Source of the DNA: Ancylobacter mangrovi
Lineage (GTDB): Bacteria > Pseudomonadota > Alphaproteobacteria > Rhizobiales > Xanthobacteraceae
Direction of reading: 5' to 3'
DNA length: 64,000 bases
Assembly (NCBI RefSeq): GCF_024752355.1
Contig: NZ_JANTHZ010000004.1
Coordinates: 186,001-250,000 of the forward strand
A model generated the notes under the pieces. That model was not told the DNA's origin. It ran no database searches and saw nothing but the letters and a program-made list of their open reading frames with translations. Below, piece after piece: positions 19,067-28,633 of the stretch. Every line of letters starts with the position of its first letter. Position 1 is the stretch's first letter. A program made the position numbers and the translations under genes.

Positions 19067-20308
19067 TCAGCTGTAGGGGCTGAACGGCACCGGCTTCGGC
19101 GTGCCTTCCGACTGCCAGAGCACGTCGAAGCCCTGCTTGTCGTTGACCGAGCCGATGAACACGCCGCGCGCGACGTAGTTGTTCTCGCCGGTCATGGAGA
19201 TCTTGTAGCCCGACGGGCAGTCGAACGTCAGACCATCGAACGCCTTGGTGACCTCCGGCACGTCGAACGAGCCCGCCTTCTGCGCCGCCATCGCCCACAG
19301 ATGCACCGAGTCGTAGGCCGACACCATCGGGTCGATCGAGACGTCGCCGCTGAAGGGCACGTTGTTGGCCTTCACATAGTCCGCCCAGTTCTTCAGGAAG
19401 GTCTGGTTGGCCGGACCCTTGGCGTTCTGCAGATACGCCCAGCAGTTCAGGTGGCCGACCAGCTTCTGGGTGTCGAGGCCCTCGAGGTCGGCCTCAACCA
19501 TGTCGAGGCCGAGCACCGGGATGTCGGTGGCGAGGATGCCCTGGTTGGCGAATTCGCGCAGGAAGTCCGGGATCGAGGAGCCGACCACGGTCAGCACCAC
19601 GATCGGCTGCCCGCCGCCCTCGTCGGCGAAGGCGCGGATCTGGTTCACCAAGGTCTGGAAGTTGGAGAAGCCGAAGGGGACGTATTCCTCCTTCCAGGCG
19701 CTCTCGGTGATGCCCTTGGTCTTCCAGTAGCCCTTGAGCTGCTTGTTGATGGTGCGCGGCCACACATAGTCCGAGCCGAGCATGAAGAAGCGCTTGGCCG
19801 AGACGCCGTCGTCGCTCATCAGGTAGTCGACCGCGGGCAGCACCGAGCTCGCCGGCGGCGAGTTCACATAGACGACGTTCTTGGAGTTCTCGTCGCCCTC
19901 GAAGTGCAGCGGGTAGTAGAGCAGGCCCTTCTCCTGCTCGACCACCGGCAGCACGGTCTTGCGCGACACCGAGGTCCAGCATCCGAACAGCGCCGCGGCC
20001 TTCTCCTGCTGCAGCATCTGCTTGGCGGTCTGGGCGTAGAGCGGCCAGTCGGAGGCCGGGTCGGACACCATCACCTCGATGGTGCGCCCGTTGACGCCGC
20101 CCTTGGCGTTGATCTCGTCGGCCGCCATCTTCACCACGTAGTTCAGGCGGCCCTCGAGATTGGCCATGGTGCCGGAGGAGGAGAACAGGCAGCCGAGCTT
20201 GACCGGGCCGGATTGCGCCTGCGCGCTGCGCAGGATGGCGGGGGAGGCGAGCCCTGCAACGGCAAGGCCGCTCGCCTGCAGGAGTGAACGCCGCGAGATC
20301 TTGACCAT
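19067..20308 (-). CDS. urtA: Urea/short-chain amide ABC transporter substrate-binding protein UrtA
   Basis: 413 residues. Twin-arginine signal SRRSLLQASGLAVAGLASPAI, then a type-1 periplasmic binding fold (PVKLGCLFSSSGTMANLEGRL, LFGCWTSVSRKTVLPVVEQEKGLLYYPLHFEG, SDYVWPRTINKQLKGY). The block GCWTSVSRKTVLPVVE is specific to UrtA/FmdD-type urea and short-chain amide receptors. Use of a Tat-type leader is common in this family. ATG 20308 starts the leader. First gene of the urtABCDE-amidase operon; the long 424-bp gap upstream separates it from a divergent HTH gene. Confidence 0.95.
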   Translation of the reverse strand: MVKISRRSLLQASGLAVAGLASPAILRSAQAQSGPVKLGCLFSSSGTMANLEGRLNYVVKMAADEINAKGGVNGRTIEVMVSDPASDWPLYAQTAKQMLQQEKAAALFGCWTSVSRKTVLPVVEQEKGLLYYPLHFEGDENSKNVVYVNSPPASSVLPAVDYLMSDDGVSAKRFFMLGSDYVWPRTINKQLKGYWKTKGITESAWKEEYVPFGFSNFQTLVNQIRAFADEGGGQPIVVLTVVGSSIPDFLREFANQGILATDIPVLGLDMVEADLEGLDTQKLVGHLNCWAYLQNAKGPANQTFLKNWADYVKANNVPFSGDVSIDPMVSAYDSVHLWAMAAQKAGSFDVPEVTKAFDGLTFDCPSGYKISMTGENNYVARGVFIGSVNDKQGFDVLWQSEGTPKPVPFSPYS

Positions 20309-20732
20309 GGACGACACCTCAATGTTCGAAGATGCCGCGAATTCTGTTGAGACACGGCGCGGGCGCAACTTCATATAATGTTCAGCCCTGCCCAAAGCGG
20401 CGCCAACCGCGTCCCGCTGCGGCACTTTCTGGCACTATTGTCATCCCTGTGGCGGGGCCTACCCCGCCTCGCCCGGACGCGCCGCCGTCCCGTGCCCCGG
20501 CACCGACGGCGGCCGTGCGCCCGCAAGGCCCGGATCGGCCGGCGCGGCAACGATTGAGCATTCACTTAACGAGCCGATCGGCTATAGTGCTGCTCACGAT
20601 AAACGCATGCCCACACAATGTGCGGCTGACGGCCGCCGCGCGTATCGTCAACCGGGCAGGCACAGGGGGAGATCGTCCTCGCGCGAGGGCCGACCGTCAT
20701 CCGATCCGTCAACACCTTCCGAGGGCGATCCG
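20309..20732. other. 424-bp gap between urtA and the HTH gene
   Basis: No convincing gene. It should hold the urtA promoter on the minus strand (an AT-rich stretch around 20373-20380, ATATAATG on the plus strand, is the best -10 candidate, with no clear -35) and the promoter described at 20561-20588 on the plus strand. No sigma-54 element, riboswitch or terminator was recognised. Confidence 0.5.
20561..20588 (+). promoter_or_regulatory. Candidate sigma-70 promoter for the IS3-OrfA-like gene
   Basis: TTCACT (4/6 to the -35 consensus), 16 bp, TATAGT (5/6 to the -10). It lies in an AT-richer patch 145 bp before the HTH gene's ATG. No experimental support; low-to-moderate confidence. Confidence 0.35.
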
Positions 20733-21116
20733 ATGCGACGTTCGCAATTCACCGACAGCGAAATCATCCACCTCCTGCGCGAAGCCGATTCCGGGGTCCC
20801 GGTCGGCGAGATCTGCCGCACCGCCCAGGTCTCCCTGCGCACCTTCTACCGCTGGCGCCGGCGCTTCGGCGGGCTGACGGCGCCGGCCGTGATGCAGATG
20901 AAGGAGCTGGAGGCGGAAAACCGCCGGCTGCGCTCGCTGGTCAGCAACCTGTCCGAGCGCCTGCACGCGCCGCTCCCCGGCGAGATGCTGCATCTGCCCG
21001 AGCGCGCCACGCGCAGCGACACCCGGCTGCAGCCGGGGCGCGCCTCCATGCTGGCGGCGGAGCGCTGCGGCGGGGCCGTGGTGGGCCGCTTCGCCTCCGT
21101 GCGCATCACCCGCTGA
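20733..21116 (+). CDS. Orphan IS3/IS407 OrfA-like helix-turn-helix protein
   Basis: 127 residues. MRRSQFTDSEIIHLLREADSGVPVGEICRTAQVSLRTFYRWRRRFGGL matches the HTH_Tnp_1 domain of IS3-family OrfA, followed by the coiled leucine-zipper segment MKELEAENRRLRSLVSNLSERL. The remaining 55 residues are unlike OrfA. No OrfB transposase, inverted repeats or target duplication is seen, so it is not a working insertion sequence. Its place between two divergent amide operons suggests either a relic or a domesticated DNA-binding protein. GAGGG lies upstream of the ATG. Confidence 0.75.
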   Translation: MRRSQFTDSEIIHLLREADSGVPVGEICRTAQVSLRTFYRWRRRFGGLTAPAVMQMKELEAENRRLRSLVSNLSERLHAPLPGEMLHLPERATRSDTRLQPGRASMLAAERCGGAVVGRFASVRITR

Positions 21117-21134
21117 GGGCGACGCCCTTTTGTT
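21117..21134 (+). terminator. Short terminator after the HTH gene
   Basis: GGGC-GAC-GCCC followed by TTTTGTT, starting directly after the stop codon of the OrfA-like gene. The stem is short (4-5 bp) but GC-only with a T-rich tail. Confidence 0.45.
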
Positions 21135-21256
21135 GGGCGGCCCAAATGTCAAAAGCGCCACAATGGGCGGGGCGCGCGGATAAATGCGCCATGCTGCCGG
21201 CACCACGCGCAGGCCGGGGCGTGCAAACTGTGCAGCGAAAATGTCAAAGGCGTCAC
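21133..21256. promoter_or_regulatory. Repeated 18-bp box plus palindrome before the NitT/TauT-type operon
   Basis: AAATGTCAAAAGCGCCAC (21144-21161) and AAATGTCAAAGGCGTCAC (21239-21256) differ at 2 of 18 positions and are 95 bp apart. The first overlaps the inverted repeat TTGGGC-G-GCCCAA (21133-21145). They lie 230 and 135 bp before the binding-protein ATG and look like operator copies for a regulator of this operon. The regulator is not identified; the adjacent HTH protein is one candidate. Confidence 0.45.
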
Positions 21257-21390
21257 TTTGGCAGCACCGCCGATACATGCCGATGGCGAGGGCATCTCCT
21301 GCGATCTATTTCGACTTGAGGACGAGGGGGCGAGGCTTTCTCCTAATTTCCCAAGGCATATGCCCTTCCAGGAACGTGGAGAACGACCCG

Positions 21391-22413
21391 ATGTCCAGCT
21401 TCATGCGCAGCGGCCTTGATCGTCGCGGCTTTCTGAAAACCTCGGCGCTGGCCGCCGGCGGCCTGATCGCCGCGCCCTATGTCAGCCGGTCCGCGCGCGC
21501 GGCGGCGCTGAAGACGGTCAATTTCAGCGAGGCGGTGCACAATCTGGGCTACATCAACCTCTATGTCGGCATGCATGACGGGATCTTCGAGAAGAACGGT
21601 CTCGACATGAAGGTCTCCGCCGCCGGCGGCGACACCCAGACCTTCGCGGCCGTGCTCGGCGGCTCGGCCGACTTCGCCATCGGCGACGCCACCATGGCGG
21701 TGATCTCGCGCGAGAATGGCGGGCCGGGCGAAGTGGTCGGCACGGTGGTGCAGCGCGCCCACTATTTCGGCGTGTCGAAGACCATGGAGCCCTTCACCGA
21801 CCCGAAGGACCTCAAGGGCAAGAAGGTCGTGACCTCGCCCGAGCCGAACACCAACTATTCGGTGACCAAGCGTATGGTCGAGCAGGCCGGCCTCAAGCTG
21901 GGCGAGGACGTCACCATCGTGACGGTGAACCCGGGCACCGAGATCGCCGCCATGCTCGCGGGCCAGGCCGACATGGCCGTCGCCTACCAGCCGAGCGTCG
22001 CGGCGGCGGAATCGCAGGGCGCCAAGGTCGTGTTCGACTTCTCGAACTATATCGGCCCGTTCTGCAACACCGGCATCATGGTGCTGCCGAGCACGATCAA
22101 GAACGACCCGGAAATGGTGCAGGCGCTGGTCACCTCCTTCGAGGCCGCCTCGCGCAAGACCTATGCCGACCCGGACTTCTCCAAGAAGGTGGCCCGCGCC
22201 GAATTCCCGGACCTGCCGGGCGACGTCGTCGACAAGGCGATCGACGCCGAGCTGAAGTACCTGATTCCGGCCCAGTCCGTCATCACCAAGAAGGACCAGT
22301 GGCAGAACCTGATGGACATGCAGCTCTACCTGAAGAACATCAAGGGCACGATCAGCTTCGACCAGATCATCGACAACTCCTTCGCGGAGAAGGCGATCAA
22401 GCAGCTCGGGTGA
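21391..22413 (+). CDS. NitT/TauT-family ABC transporter substrate-binding protein
   Basis: 340 residues. Twin-arginine leader DRRGFLKTSALAAGGLIAAPYVSRSARA, then an NMT1/SsuA-like fold: YINLYVGMHDGIFEKNGLDM, LGGSADFAIGDATMAVISREN, DLKGKKVVTSPEPNTNYSVTKRM. This class binds sulfonates, nitrate, thiamine precursors, bicarbonate or other small anions. Here the operon ends in an FmdA-family amidase, so an amide-bearing ligand is inferred. ATG 21391 begins the leader. First of four genes. Confidence 0.9.
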   Translation: MSSFMRSGLDRRGFLKTSALAAGGLIAAPYVSRSARAAALKTVNFSEAVHNLGYINLYVGMHDGIFEKNGLDMKVSAAGGDTQTFAAVLGGSADFAIGDATMAVISRENGGPGEVVGTVVQRAHYFGVSKTMEPFTDPKDLKGKKVVTSPEPNTNYSVTKRMVEQAGLKLGEDVTIVTVNPGTEIAAMLAGQADMAVAYQPSVAAAESQGAKVVFDFSNYIGPFCNTGIMVLPSTIKNDPEMVQALVTSFEAASRKTYADPDFSKKVARAEFPDLPGDVVDKAIDAELKYLIPAQSVITKKDQWQNLMDMQLYLKNIKGTISFDQIIDNSFAEKAIKQLG

Positions 22414-22415
22414 GC

Positions 22416-23243
22416 ATGGTGCGTTCCCCCAACCACGCCGCCGGAGCGGGCGCCGCGAATGGCGCCCCCACCGGCGCGCCGCCCCTCGTGGTCGAGCACG
22501 TCGCCAAGAGCTACGACGCGGACGGGCGCATCGTGCCCGTCATCGGCGACCTGTCGCTGACGCTGGACGAGGGCGAGATCGTCGCCATCGTCGGCCCCTC
22601 GGGCTGCGGCAAGACCACCCTGCTCAACACGCTGTGCGGGCTCATCACCGCCGATACCGGACGCATACGCTGGCACGGGCGCGATATCGCCGGCCAGCCC
22701 GCCGGCGTCGGCTACATGCTGCAGAAGGACCTGCTGCTGCCCTGGCGCACGGCGCTGAAGAACGTGATGCTGGGGCTGGAGATCCGCGGCGTCGGCCTGT
22801 CCGATGCCGAGGAGCGCAGCCATGTCATGCTCGACCAGCTCGGCCTGCACGGCTTCGCCGAGCATTATCCCTCCACGCTCTCGGGCGGCATGCGCCAGCG
22901 CGTGGCGCTCGCGCGCACGCTGGTCAACGAGCCCGACGTGCTGCTGCTCGACGAGCCCTTCGCCGCGCTCGACTTCCAGACCAAGCTGCTGATCGAGAGC
23001 GACACCGCCAAGCTGGTGCGCGAGAGCCGCCGCTCGGTGCTGCTCATCACCCACGACATCGAGGAGGCGGTCTCGCTCGCCGACCGGGTGATCGTGCTCT
23101 CCAAGCGCCCGACGCGGGTGAAGGCGGTCTACGAGATCGAGCTCGGCACCGAGCGCACCGACATGATCGCCGCGCGCGAGAGCGCGGGCTTCTCCGACTA
23201 TGTCCGCCGCATCTGGGCCGACCTCGACGTCGGCCGGCAATAG
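22416..23243 (+). CDS. NitT/TauT-family ABC transporter ATP-binding protein
   Basis: 275 residues with a short disordered leader (AAGAGAANGAPTGAP). Walker A GPSGCGKTT, Q-loop MLQKDLLLPWRTALKNV (typical of SsuB/TauB), signature LSGGMRQRVALARTL, Walker B VLLLDEPFAALD and H-loop LLITHDIEEAVSLADRV. ATG 22416 lies two bases after the previous stop; a GTG at 22410 overlapping that stop is an alternative. Energises the importer with genes on either side. Confidence 0.93.
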   Translation: MVRSPNHAAGAGAANGAPTGAPPLVVEHVAKSYDADGRIVPVIGDLSLTLDEGEIVAIVGPSGCGKTTLLNTLCGLITADTGRIRWHGRDIAGQPAGVGYMLQKDLLLPWRTALKNVMLGLEIRGVGLSDAEERSHVMLDQLGLHGFAEHYPSTLSGGMRQRVALARTLVNEPDVLLLDEPFAALDFQTKLLIESDTAKLVRESRRSVLLITHDIEEAVSLADRVIVLSKRPTRVKAVYEIELGTERTDMIAARESAGFSDYVRRIWADLDVGRQ

Positions 23244-23256
23244 GGAGCGAACGGCC

Positions 23257-24120
23257 ATGGACAGTTCCGCCCGTTACGACGCGCCCCCCGCCCGCCCGCT
23301 GCCCGACGCCGCCGGGGCGCCGCCCGCGCCGGCGGTCTCGGCCCGGCGCTCCTCGCGCCTGCGCCTGACGGCGCTCGTCGTCGCGACGCAGATCGTCGTG
23401 CTCGCCGCCTTCCTGGCGTTCTGGGAGTACATGACGGTCTTCGACAAGCAGGCCGCCTTCATGTTCGGCTCGCCGACCGCGATCGCCGGCTTCCTCATCG
23501 CCATGGCGCAGGACGGCAGCCTGTGGCGCGACAGCTACGTGACCGGCATGGAGACGCTGCTCGGCTTCGCCGTGGGCAACGTCATCGGCACGCTGATCGG
23601 CCTGTCGCTGTGGTATTCGCGCTTCGTCTCGCGCGTCATCGAACCCTTCGTCATCGCGCTCGGCTCGATCCCGATCATCGCGCTGGCGCCGATCATCATC
23701 ATCTGGTTCGGCACCGGGCTGATGTCGAAGATCGCCATGTCGACGCTCTCGGTGGTGATCGTCGCGCTGGTGACCTCCTACAAGGGCGCGGTCGGGGTCG
23801 ACCCGGATCAGATCAACCTGATGCGCACGCTCGGCGCCTCGAAGTTCCAGATCTTCCGCAAGCTGGTGGTGCCCGCCTCGCTCACCGACATCTTCGCCGG
23901 GCTGAAGCTCACCGTCGGCTTCGCGCTGATCGGCGCCATCGTCGGCGAGTTCATGTCCTCCTCCGAGGGGCTCGGCCACGCGATCTTCAAGGCCGGCTCG
24001 CTCTACATCATCCCGAAAGTGTTCGCCGCGCTGGTGGCGACCATCGTGCTCGCGCTCCTGCTGACCTTCGTGGTGGGCAAGGTCGAGCGCCTTCTCATGC
24101 CCTGGCGCCGCCTCGCCTGA
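23257..24120 (+). CDS. NitT/TauT-family ABC transporter permease
   Basis: 287 residues. After a Pro/Ala-rich leader, six membrane segments with the EAA-type loop MRTLGASKFQIFRKLVVPASLTDIFAGLKLTVGFALIGAIVGEF, the SsuC/TauC signature. GGGAG lies before the ATG at 23257, 13 bp after the ATPase gene. Forms the inner-membrane channel. Confidence 0.93.
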   Translation: MDSSARYDAPPARPLPDAAGAPPAPAVSARRSSRLRLTALVVATQIVVLAAFLAFWEYMTVFDKQAAFMFGSPTAIAGFLIAMAQDGSLWRDSYVTGMETLLGFAVGNVIGTLIGLSLWYSRFVSRVIEPFVIALGSIPIIALAPIIIIWFGTGLMSKIAMSTLSVVIVALVTSYKGAVGVDPDQINLMRTLGASKFQIFRKLVVPASLTDIFAGLKLTVGFALIGAIVGEFMSSSEGLGHAIFKAGSLYIIPKVFAALVATIVLALLLTFVVGKVERLLMPWRRLA

Positions 24121-24162
24121 CGCGACGCCGCCTTCTTCCTTTCAGTGCCTCGTGGAGTGACC

Positions 24163-25086
24163 ATGACCCAACGTGTCAGCAAGGCCGGCAACATCAAATA
24201 CGCCTTGTCGGCGAATGACGGCTTCGTCGCCAGCGTCGAGCCGGGCGAGACCTTCGTCGTCGAAGCGGCGATCAACGCCAATGACGGTACGATCCGCCAT
24301 GTGGGTCAGCAGCTCACCGAGGCGGATGTCACCTTTCCCTTCGTCAACGGCGCGACCGGGCCGATCGAGGTGAAGGGCGCGAAGCCCGGCGACATGCTGG
24401 TGCTGGAGATCGTCGGCATGGAGCTCGACACGCTCGGCTTCACCGCGCTGTGGCCCGGCGTCGGCATGTTCCCGGACTGGGTGCGCCAGAAGGAGTTCGG
24501 CCACCTCACCCGTGTGGTCGAGGTGAGCGACGGCGTGGTGCACTGGAGCGACAAGGTGAAGCTGCCTGTGCGCCCGATGATCGGCGTCGCCGGCGTCGCC
24601 CCGGTGGCGGGCGCGGTGCTCACCGTCGACAATGGCCCGCATGGCGGCAATCTCGACGTGCAGGAGATCACGCCCGGCAACACGGTGATGTTCCGCGTCA
24701 ATCACGAAGGCGCGCACCTGTTCCTCGGCGACTGCCACGCGCTGCAGGGCGACGGCGAGGCCAACGGCATGGGCGCCATCGAGATCGCCGCCACCCTCAC
24801 CGTGAAGGTCTCGCTGAAGCCGGCGCCGAAGCGCCTCGGCCATCCGCGCATCGACACGCCGACGCATATCTGCACGCTCGGCTGCGCCCGCCCGCTCGAG
24901 GACGCGATGCGCATCGCCTTCCAGGAGATGATCTACTGGCTGGAGGACGATTACGGCATCCCCGCGCCGGAGGCCTACATGCTGCTCGGCCAGATCGCCG
25001 AGGCGCGCTGCACCCAGGTGGTGAACCCGAAATACACCTACATCTGCAAGGTCGACAAGAAACTGCTCGCCCAGTTCGCCGGCTGA
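24163..25086 (+). CDS. Acetamidase/formamidase (FmdA/AmdA) family protein, short form
   Basis: 307 residues. GPIEVKGAKPGDMLVLEIVGMELDTLGF, PMIGVAGVAPVAG, NGPHGGNLDVQEITPGNTV and GDCHALQGDGEANG near residues 189-202 are family blocks; the last matches the GDxHxxQGDxE motif of the other three amidases here. Compared with the copy at 13908 the two are clearly diverged, so this is an old paralogue. It sits 42 bp after a NitT/TauT-type permease in the same operon. GGAG precedes the ATG. Likely hydrolyses the imported amide; substrate unknown. Confidence 0.88.
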   Translation: MTQRVSKAGNIKYALSANDGFVASVEPGETFVVEAAINANDGTIRHVGQQLTEADVTFPFVNGATGPIEVKGAKPGDMLVLEIVGMELDTLGFTALWPGVGMFPDWVRQKEFGHLTRVVEVSDGVVHWSDKVKLPVRPMIGVAGVAPVAGAVLTVDNGPHGGNLDVQEITPGNTVMFRVNHEGAHLFLGDCHALQGDGEANGMGAIEIAATLTVKVSLKPAPKRLGHPRIDTPTHICTLGCARPLEDAMRIAFQEMIYWLEDDYGIPAPEAYMLLGQIAEARCTQVVNPKYTYICKVDKKLLAQFAG

Positions 25087-25107
25087 CCCGAAACGCCGGC
25101 AAAGCGC

Positions 25108-25139
25108 GGCCGGCGGGGCGAAAATCGCCCGTGCCGGCC
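25108..25139. terminator. Strong hairpin between convergent amidase and fructokinase genes
   Basis: GGCCGGC...GCCGGCC outer stem (7 bp) and GGGCGA...TCGCCC inner stem (6 bp) around an AAA loop, with a small internal bulge. It fills the 61-bp gap between convergent genes. No long T-tract; may stop transcripts from both sides. Confidence 0.55.
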
Positions 25140-25147
25140 CTCCCCGC

Positions 25148-26116
25148 TCAACCGAGCTCGTGCCGCCAGGGCGGGTTGGCGCCCGCCCGCGTGACCGAGA
25201 CCGCCGCGGCGCGCACCGCGAAGTCGAGCGCCGCGCGCAGCGCGTCGGCGCTCATTCCGGCCAGCCCGGCGGGGATCAGAGCGCCCTGCTCGGCCAGCGC
25301 CGAGAGGAACCCGGCATTGAACGTGTCACCGGCCCCGACCGTGTCGGCGACGGTGACCGCGGGCGCCGGAACCTCGACGTCGAGCCCCTCGCCGAAGGCG
25401 CGCGCGCCGCGCCCACCCAGCGTCACCAGCACCAGGCGCGGCCCCAGCGCCTGCACCTTGCGCGCCTGCGTGGCGAGATCGCCCGCGCCGGTCAGCCAGA
25501 ACAGGTCCTCGTCCGAGAGCTTCACCACGTGGGCGAGCCGGATCAGGCGGCCGATCCGCGCGCGATAGGTCGCCTCGTCGCGGATGAAGCCCGGCCGGAT
25601 GTTGGGGTCGAGCATGATGAGGCGGCCCATCCCGTCCGCCGCCACCTTGGCCGCCAGCGCCTCCATGGTGGAGCCGACCGGCTCGCCGACCAGGCTGATG
25701 CCCCCGACGAACAGCGCCCCCACCTCCGCCGGCATCTCCGGCAGGTCGGCCGGGGTGAGCATGCGCCCGGCGGTGTTCTCGTCGAGGAAGAGATAGCGCG
25801 CCTGCCCCTCGGACAGTGTGACGAAGGCGAGCGTGCTCGGCCGGTCGACCGCCTCGCACAGCCGCGTGTCGACCCCCGCTGCTGCAAGAGCGTCGCAAAG
25901 CTGGTCGCCGAACATATCGGTCGAGAGCCCGTACCAGAAGAAGGTCCGGGTGCCGAGCCGCGCACTGGCGATGGCGGTGTTGAACACCGATCCGCCGGGC
26001 AGCGGCAGGAAGGCCTGACCCTCCGATATCTGCCGGGGCACCATGTCGATCAGCGCCTCGCCGGCGCACAGGATGACCGGCGGGGAGGACGGGGTCGGCG
26101 AAGAAGGCTCGGGCAT
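25148..26116 (-). CDS. PfkB-family fructokinase
   Basis: 322 residues in a ribokinase-like fold. N-terminal GEALIDMVP and GGSVFNTAIASARLG, and the C-terminal DTVGAGDTFNAGF with catalytic Asp. In context it phosphorylates fructose produced by the mannitol 2-dehydrogenase next door, completing polyol entry into glycolysis. CAGGAAAC lies before the ATG. Last gene of the polyol operon, 65 bp after the dehydrogenase. Confidence 0.9.
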   Translation of the reverse strand: MPEPSSPTPSSPPVILCAGEALIDMVPRQISEGQAFLPLPGGSVFNTAIASARLGTRTFFWYGLSTDMFGDQLCDALAAAGVDTRLCEAVDRPSTLAFVTLSEGQARYLFLDENTAGRMLTPADLPEMPAEVGALFVGGISLVGEPVGSTMEALAAKVAADGMGRLIMLDPNIRPGFIRDEATYRARIGRLIRLAHVVKLSDEDLFWLTGAGDLATQARKVQALGPRLVLVTLGGRGARAFGEGLDVEVPAPAVTVADTVGAGDTFNAGFLSALAEQGALIPAGLAGMSADALRAALDFAVRAAAVSVTRAGANPPWRHELG

Positions 26117-26181
26117 GTTTCCTGTCCCTGCCGCGGGAGGGCGGCGCCGGCCCTTGGGCCGGCGCTACCGTTGTGAGGGCG

Positions 26182-27624
26182 TCAGCCCTCGAGATACTCG
26201 GTCAGCACCGCGCGCGCACCATTCGTCCACAGCGCATCCAGCGCCTCGGCGAAGGCCGCGACCACCTCCTCGTCGGCGCCGAGGTCGCCATAGACCTCGC
26301 CCATGGCGAGCCAGGCCGCCGGGTTCTGCCGCGCCTCCCGGGCGCGCGCGGTCAGCGCCTCCCAGTTCGGGTCGTTCGGCGCGATGACGGTGCCGGAATC
26401 GGTGGTGCCGGCGCAATAGCGGCACCACAGCGCGGTGCCGAGGATCAGCCCGCGCGGCAGGCGCCCGGCCACGCGGTTGTCGCGGATCGAGGGGACGATG
26501 AACTTGGGCTGCCGGTTCGAGCCGTCGAGGCAGAGCCGGCGCACCGTGTCCGCCACTTCCGGGTTGGCGAAGCGCTCGCGGATCACCTGGTAATAGGCGT
26601 CGAGGTCGGTGTCCGGCACCGGCGGCACGATGGGGATGATCTCCTCGCGCTCGACCTTCTCAAGGAAGGCGGCGACCAGCGGCTCGGCCATCGCCTCGTG
26701 CACGAGGTCGACATCCATCAGCCCGGCCGGATAGGCGATCAGCGCGTGCCCGCCATTGAGGATGCGGATCTTCATCGTCTCATAGGCATGGACCTGCTGG
26801 GTGAAGACGACGCCGACCTTCTCCAGCGCCGGCCGCCCGGCGGGGAAATCGTCCTCCAGCACCCATTGCCGGAACGGCTCGCAGGTGACCGGCACCGGGT
26901 CGTCGAGCCCGAACGCCAGCGCCATGGCACGCTCGCGCTCGCCGGTGGCGGGGGTGATGCGGTCGACCATGGCGTTGGGGAACGCCACATGGGCGTCGAC
27001 CCAGTCGGCGAAGGCGGGATCGGACAGCCGCGCCAGCCCGACCACCACCTGCCGCGTGACGTTGCCGTTGCCCGGCAGGTTGTCGCACGACATCACGGTG
27101 AAGGGCGGGATGCCGGCGGCTCGGCGCGCCTTCAGCGAGGCGAGAATGGCGCCGAAGGCGGTCCCCGGCGCCTCGGGATCGGCGGCGTCGGCCGCGATCT
27201 CGGCCGCGCCGGTGTCGAGCCGGCCGGCATGGTCCATGAAGTAGCCGCCCTCGGTCACCGTCAGGCTGACGATGCGGATTTCCGGCTGCGACATGGCGGC
27301 GATCAGCGCGCCGTTGCCGGTCTCCACCGGGATGAAGTCGATCATGGCGCCGACCCGGCGCGCGCGCTTGCCGGTCGGGTCGAGCTCGATCACGGTGGAG
27401 AGGCAGTCCTGCGCCTTCAGCGCGTCGCGCATCGCCGCGTCGGCCGGGCGCACGCCGGCGCCGATGATGGCCCAGTCATGGCCCTCGCCGAGCGCGAACA
27501 GGTCGTCGAGATAGACCGCCTGGTGCGCGCGGTGGAAATTGCCGAGGCCGATATGGACGATGCCGGGCGTGAGCTGCGCGCGGTCATAGGCGGGGAGCGA
27601 TACGGCAGGCAGCGTCGTACTCAT
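26182..27624 (-). CDS. mtlK: Mannitol 2-dehydrogenase
   Basis: 480 residues, normal for the long-chain polyol dehydrogenases. VHIGLGNFHRAHQAVYLDDL is the N-terminal NAD site, FTVMSCDNLPGNG the conserved core, and FVDRITPAT-like VDRITPATGERER and FRQWVLEDDFPAGRP the catalytic-lysine domain landmarks. Oxidises mannitol (perhaps also arabitol or sorbitol) to the ketose with NAD+. The ATG 27624 directly abuts the TAG stop of the importer ATPase. Gene symbol follows the smo/mtl polyol operons of Cereibacter. Confidence 0.93.
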   Translation of the reverse strand: MSTTLPAVSLPAYDRAQLTPGIVHIGLGNFHRAHQAVYLDDLFALGEGHDWAIIGAGVRPADAAMRDALKAQDCLSTVIELDPTGKRARRVGAMIDFIPVETGNGALIAAMSQPEIRIVSLTVTEGGYFMDHAGRLDTGAAEIAADAADPEAPGTAFGAILASLKARRAAGIPPFTVMSCDNLPGNGNVTRQVVVGLARLSDPAFADWVDAHVAFPNAMVDRITPATGERERAMALAFGLDDPVPVTCEPFRQWVLEDDFPAGRPALEKVGVVFTQQVHAYETMKIRILNGGHALIAYPAGLMDVDLVHEAMAEPLVAAFLEKVEREEIIPIVPPVPDTDLDAYYQVIRERFANPEVADTVRRLCLDGSNRQPKFIVPSIRDNRVAGRLPRGLILGTALWCRYCAGTTDSGTVIAPNDPNWEALTARAREARQNPAAWLAMGEVYGDLGADEEVVAAFAEALDALWTNGARAVLTEYLEG

Positions 27625-28620
<996 letters not shown>

Positions 28621-28633
28621 GGTTCTTTCCCCC

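Noticed and set aside
20733-21116. A complete IS3-family insertion sequence
   Set aside because: Only the OrfA-like part is present; no OrfB, no DDE domain, no terminal inverted repeats or target duplication in 20309-21390.
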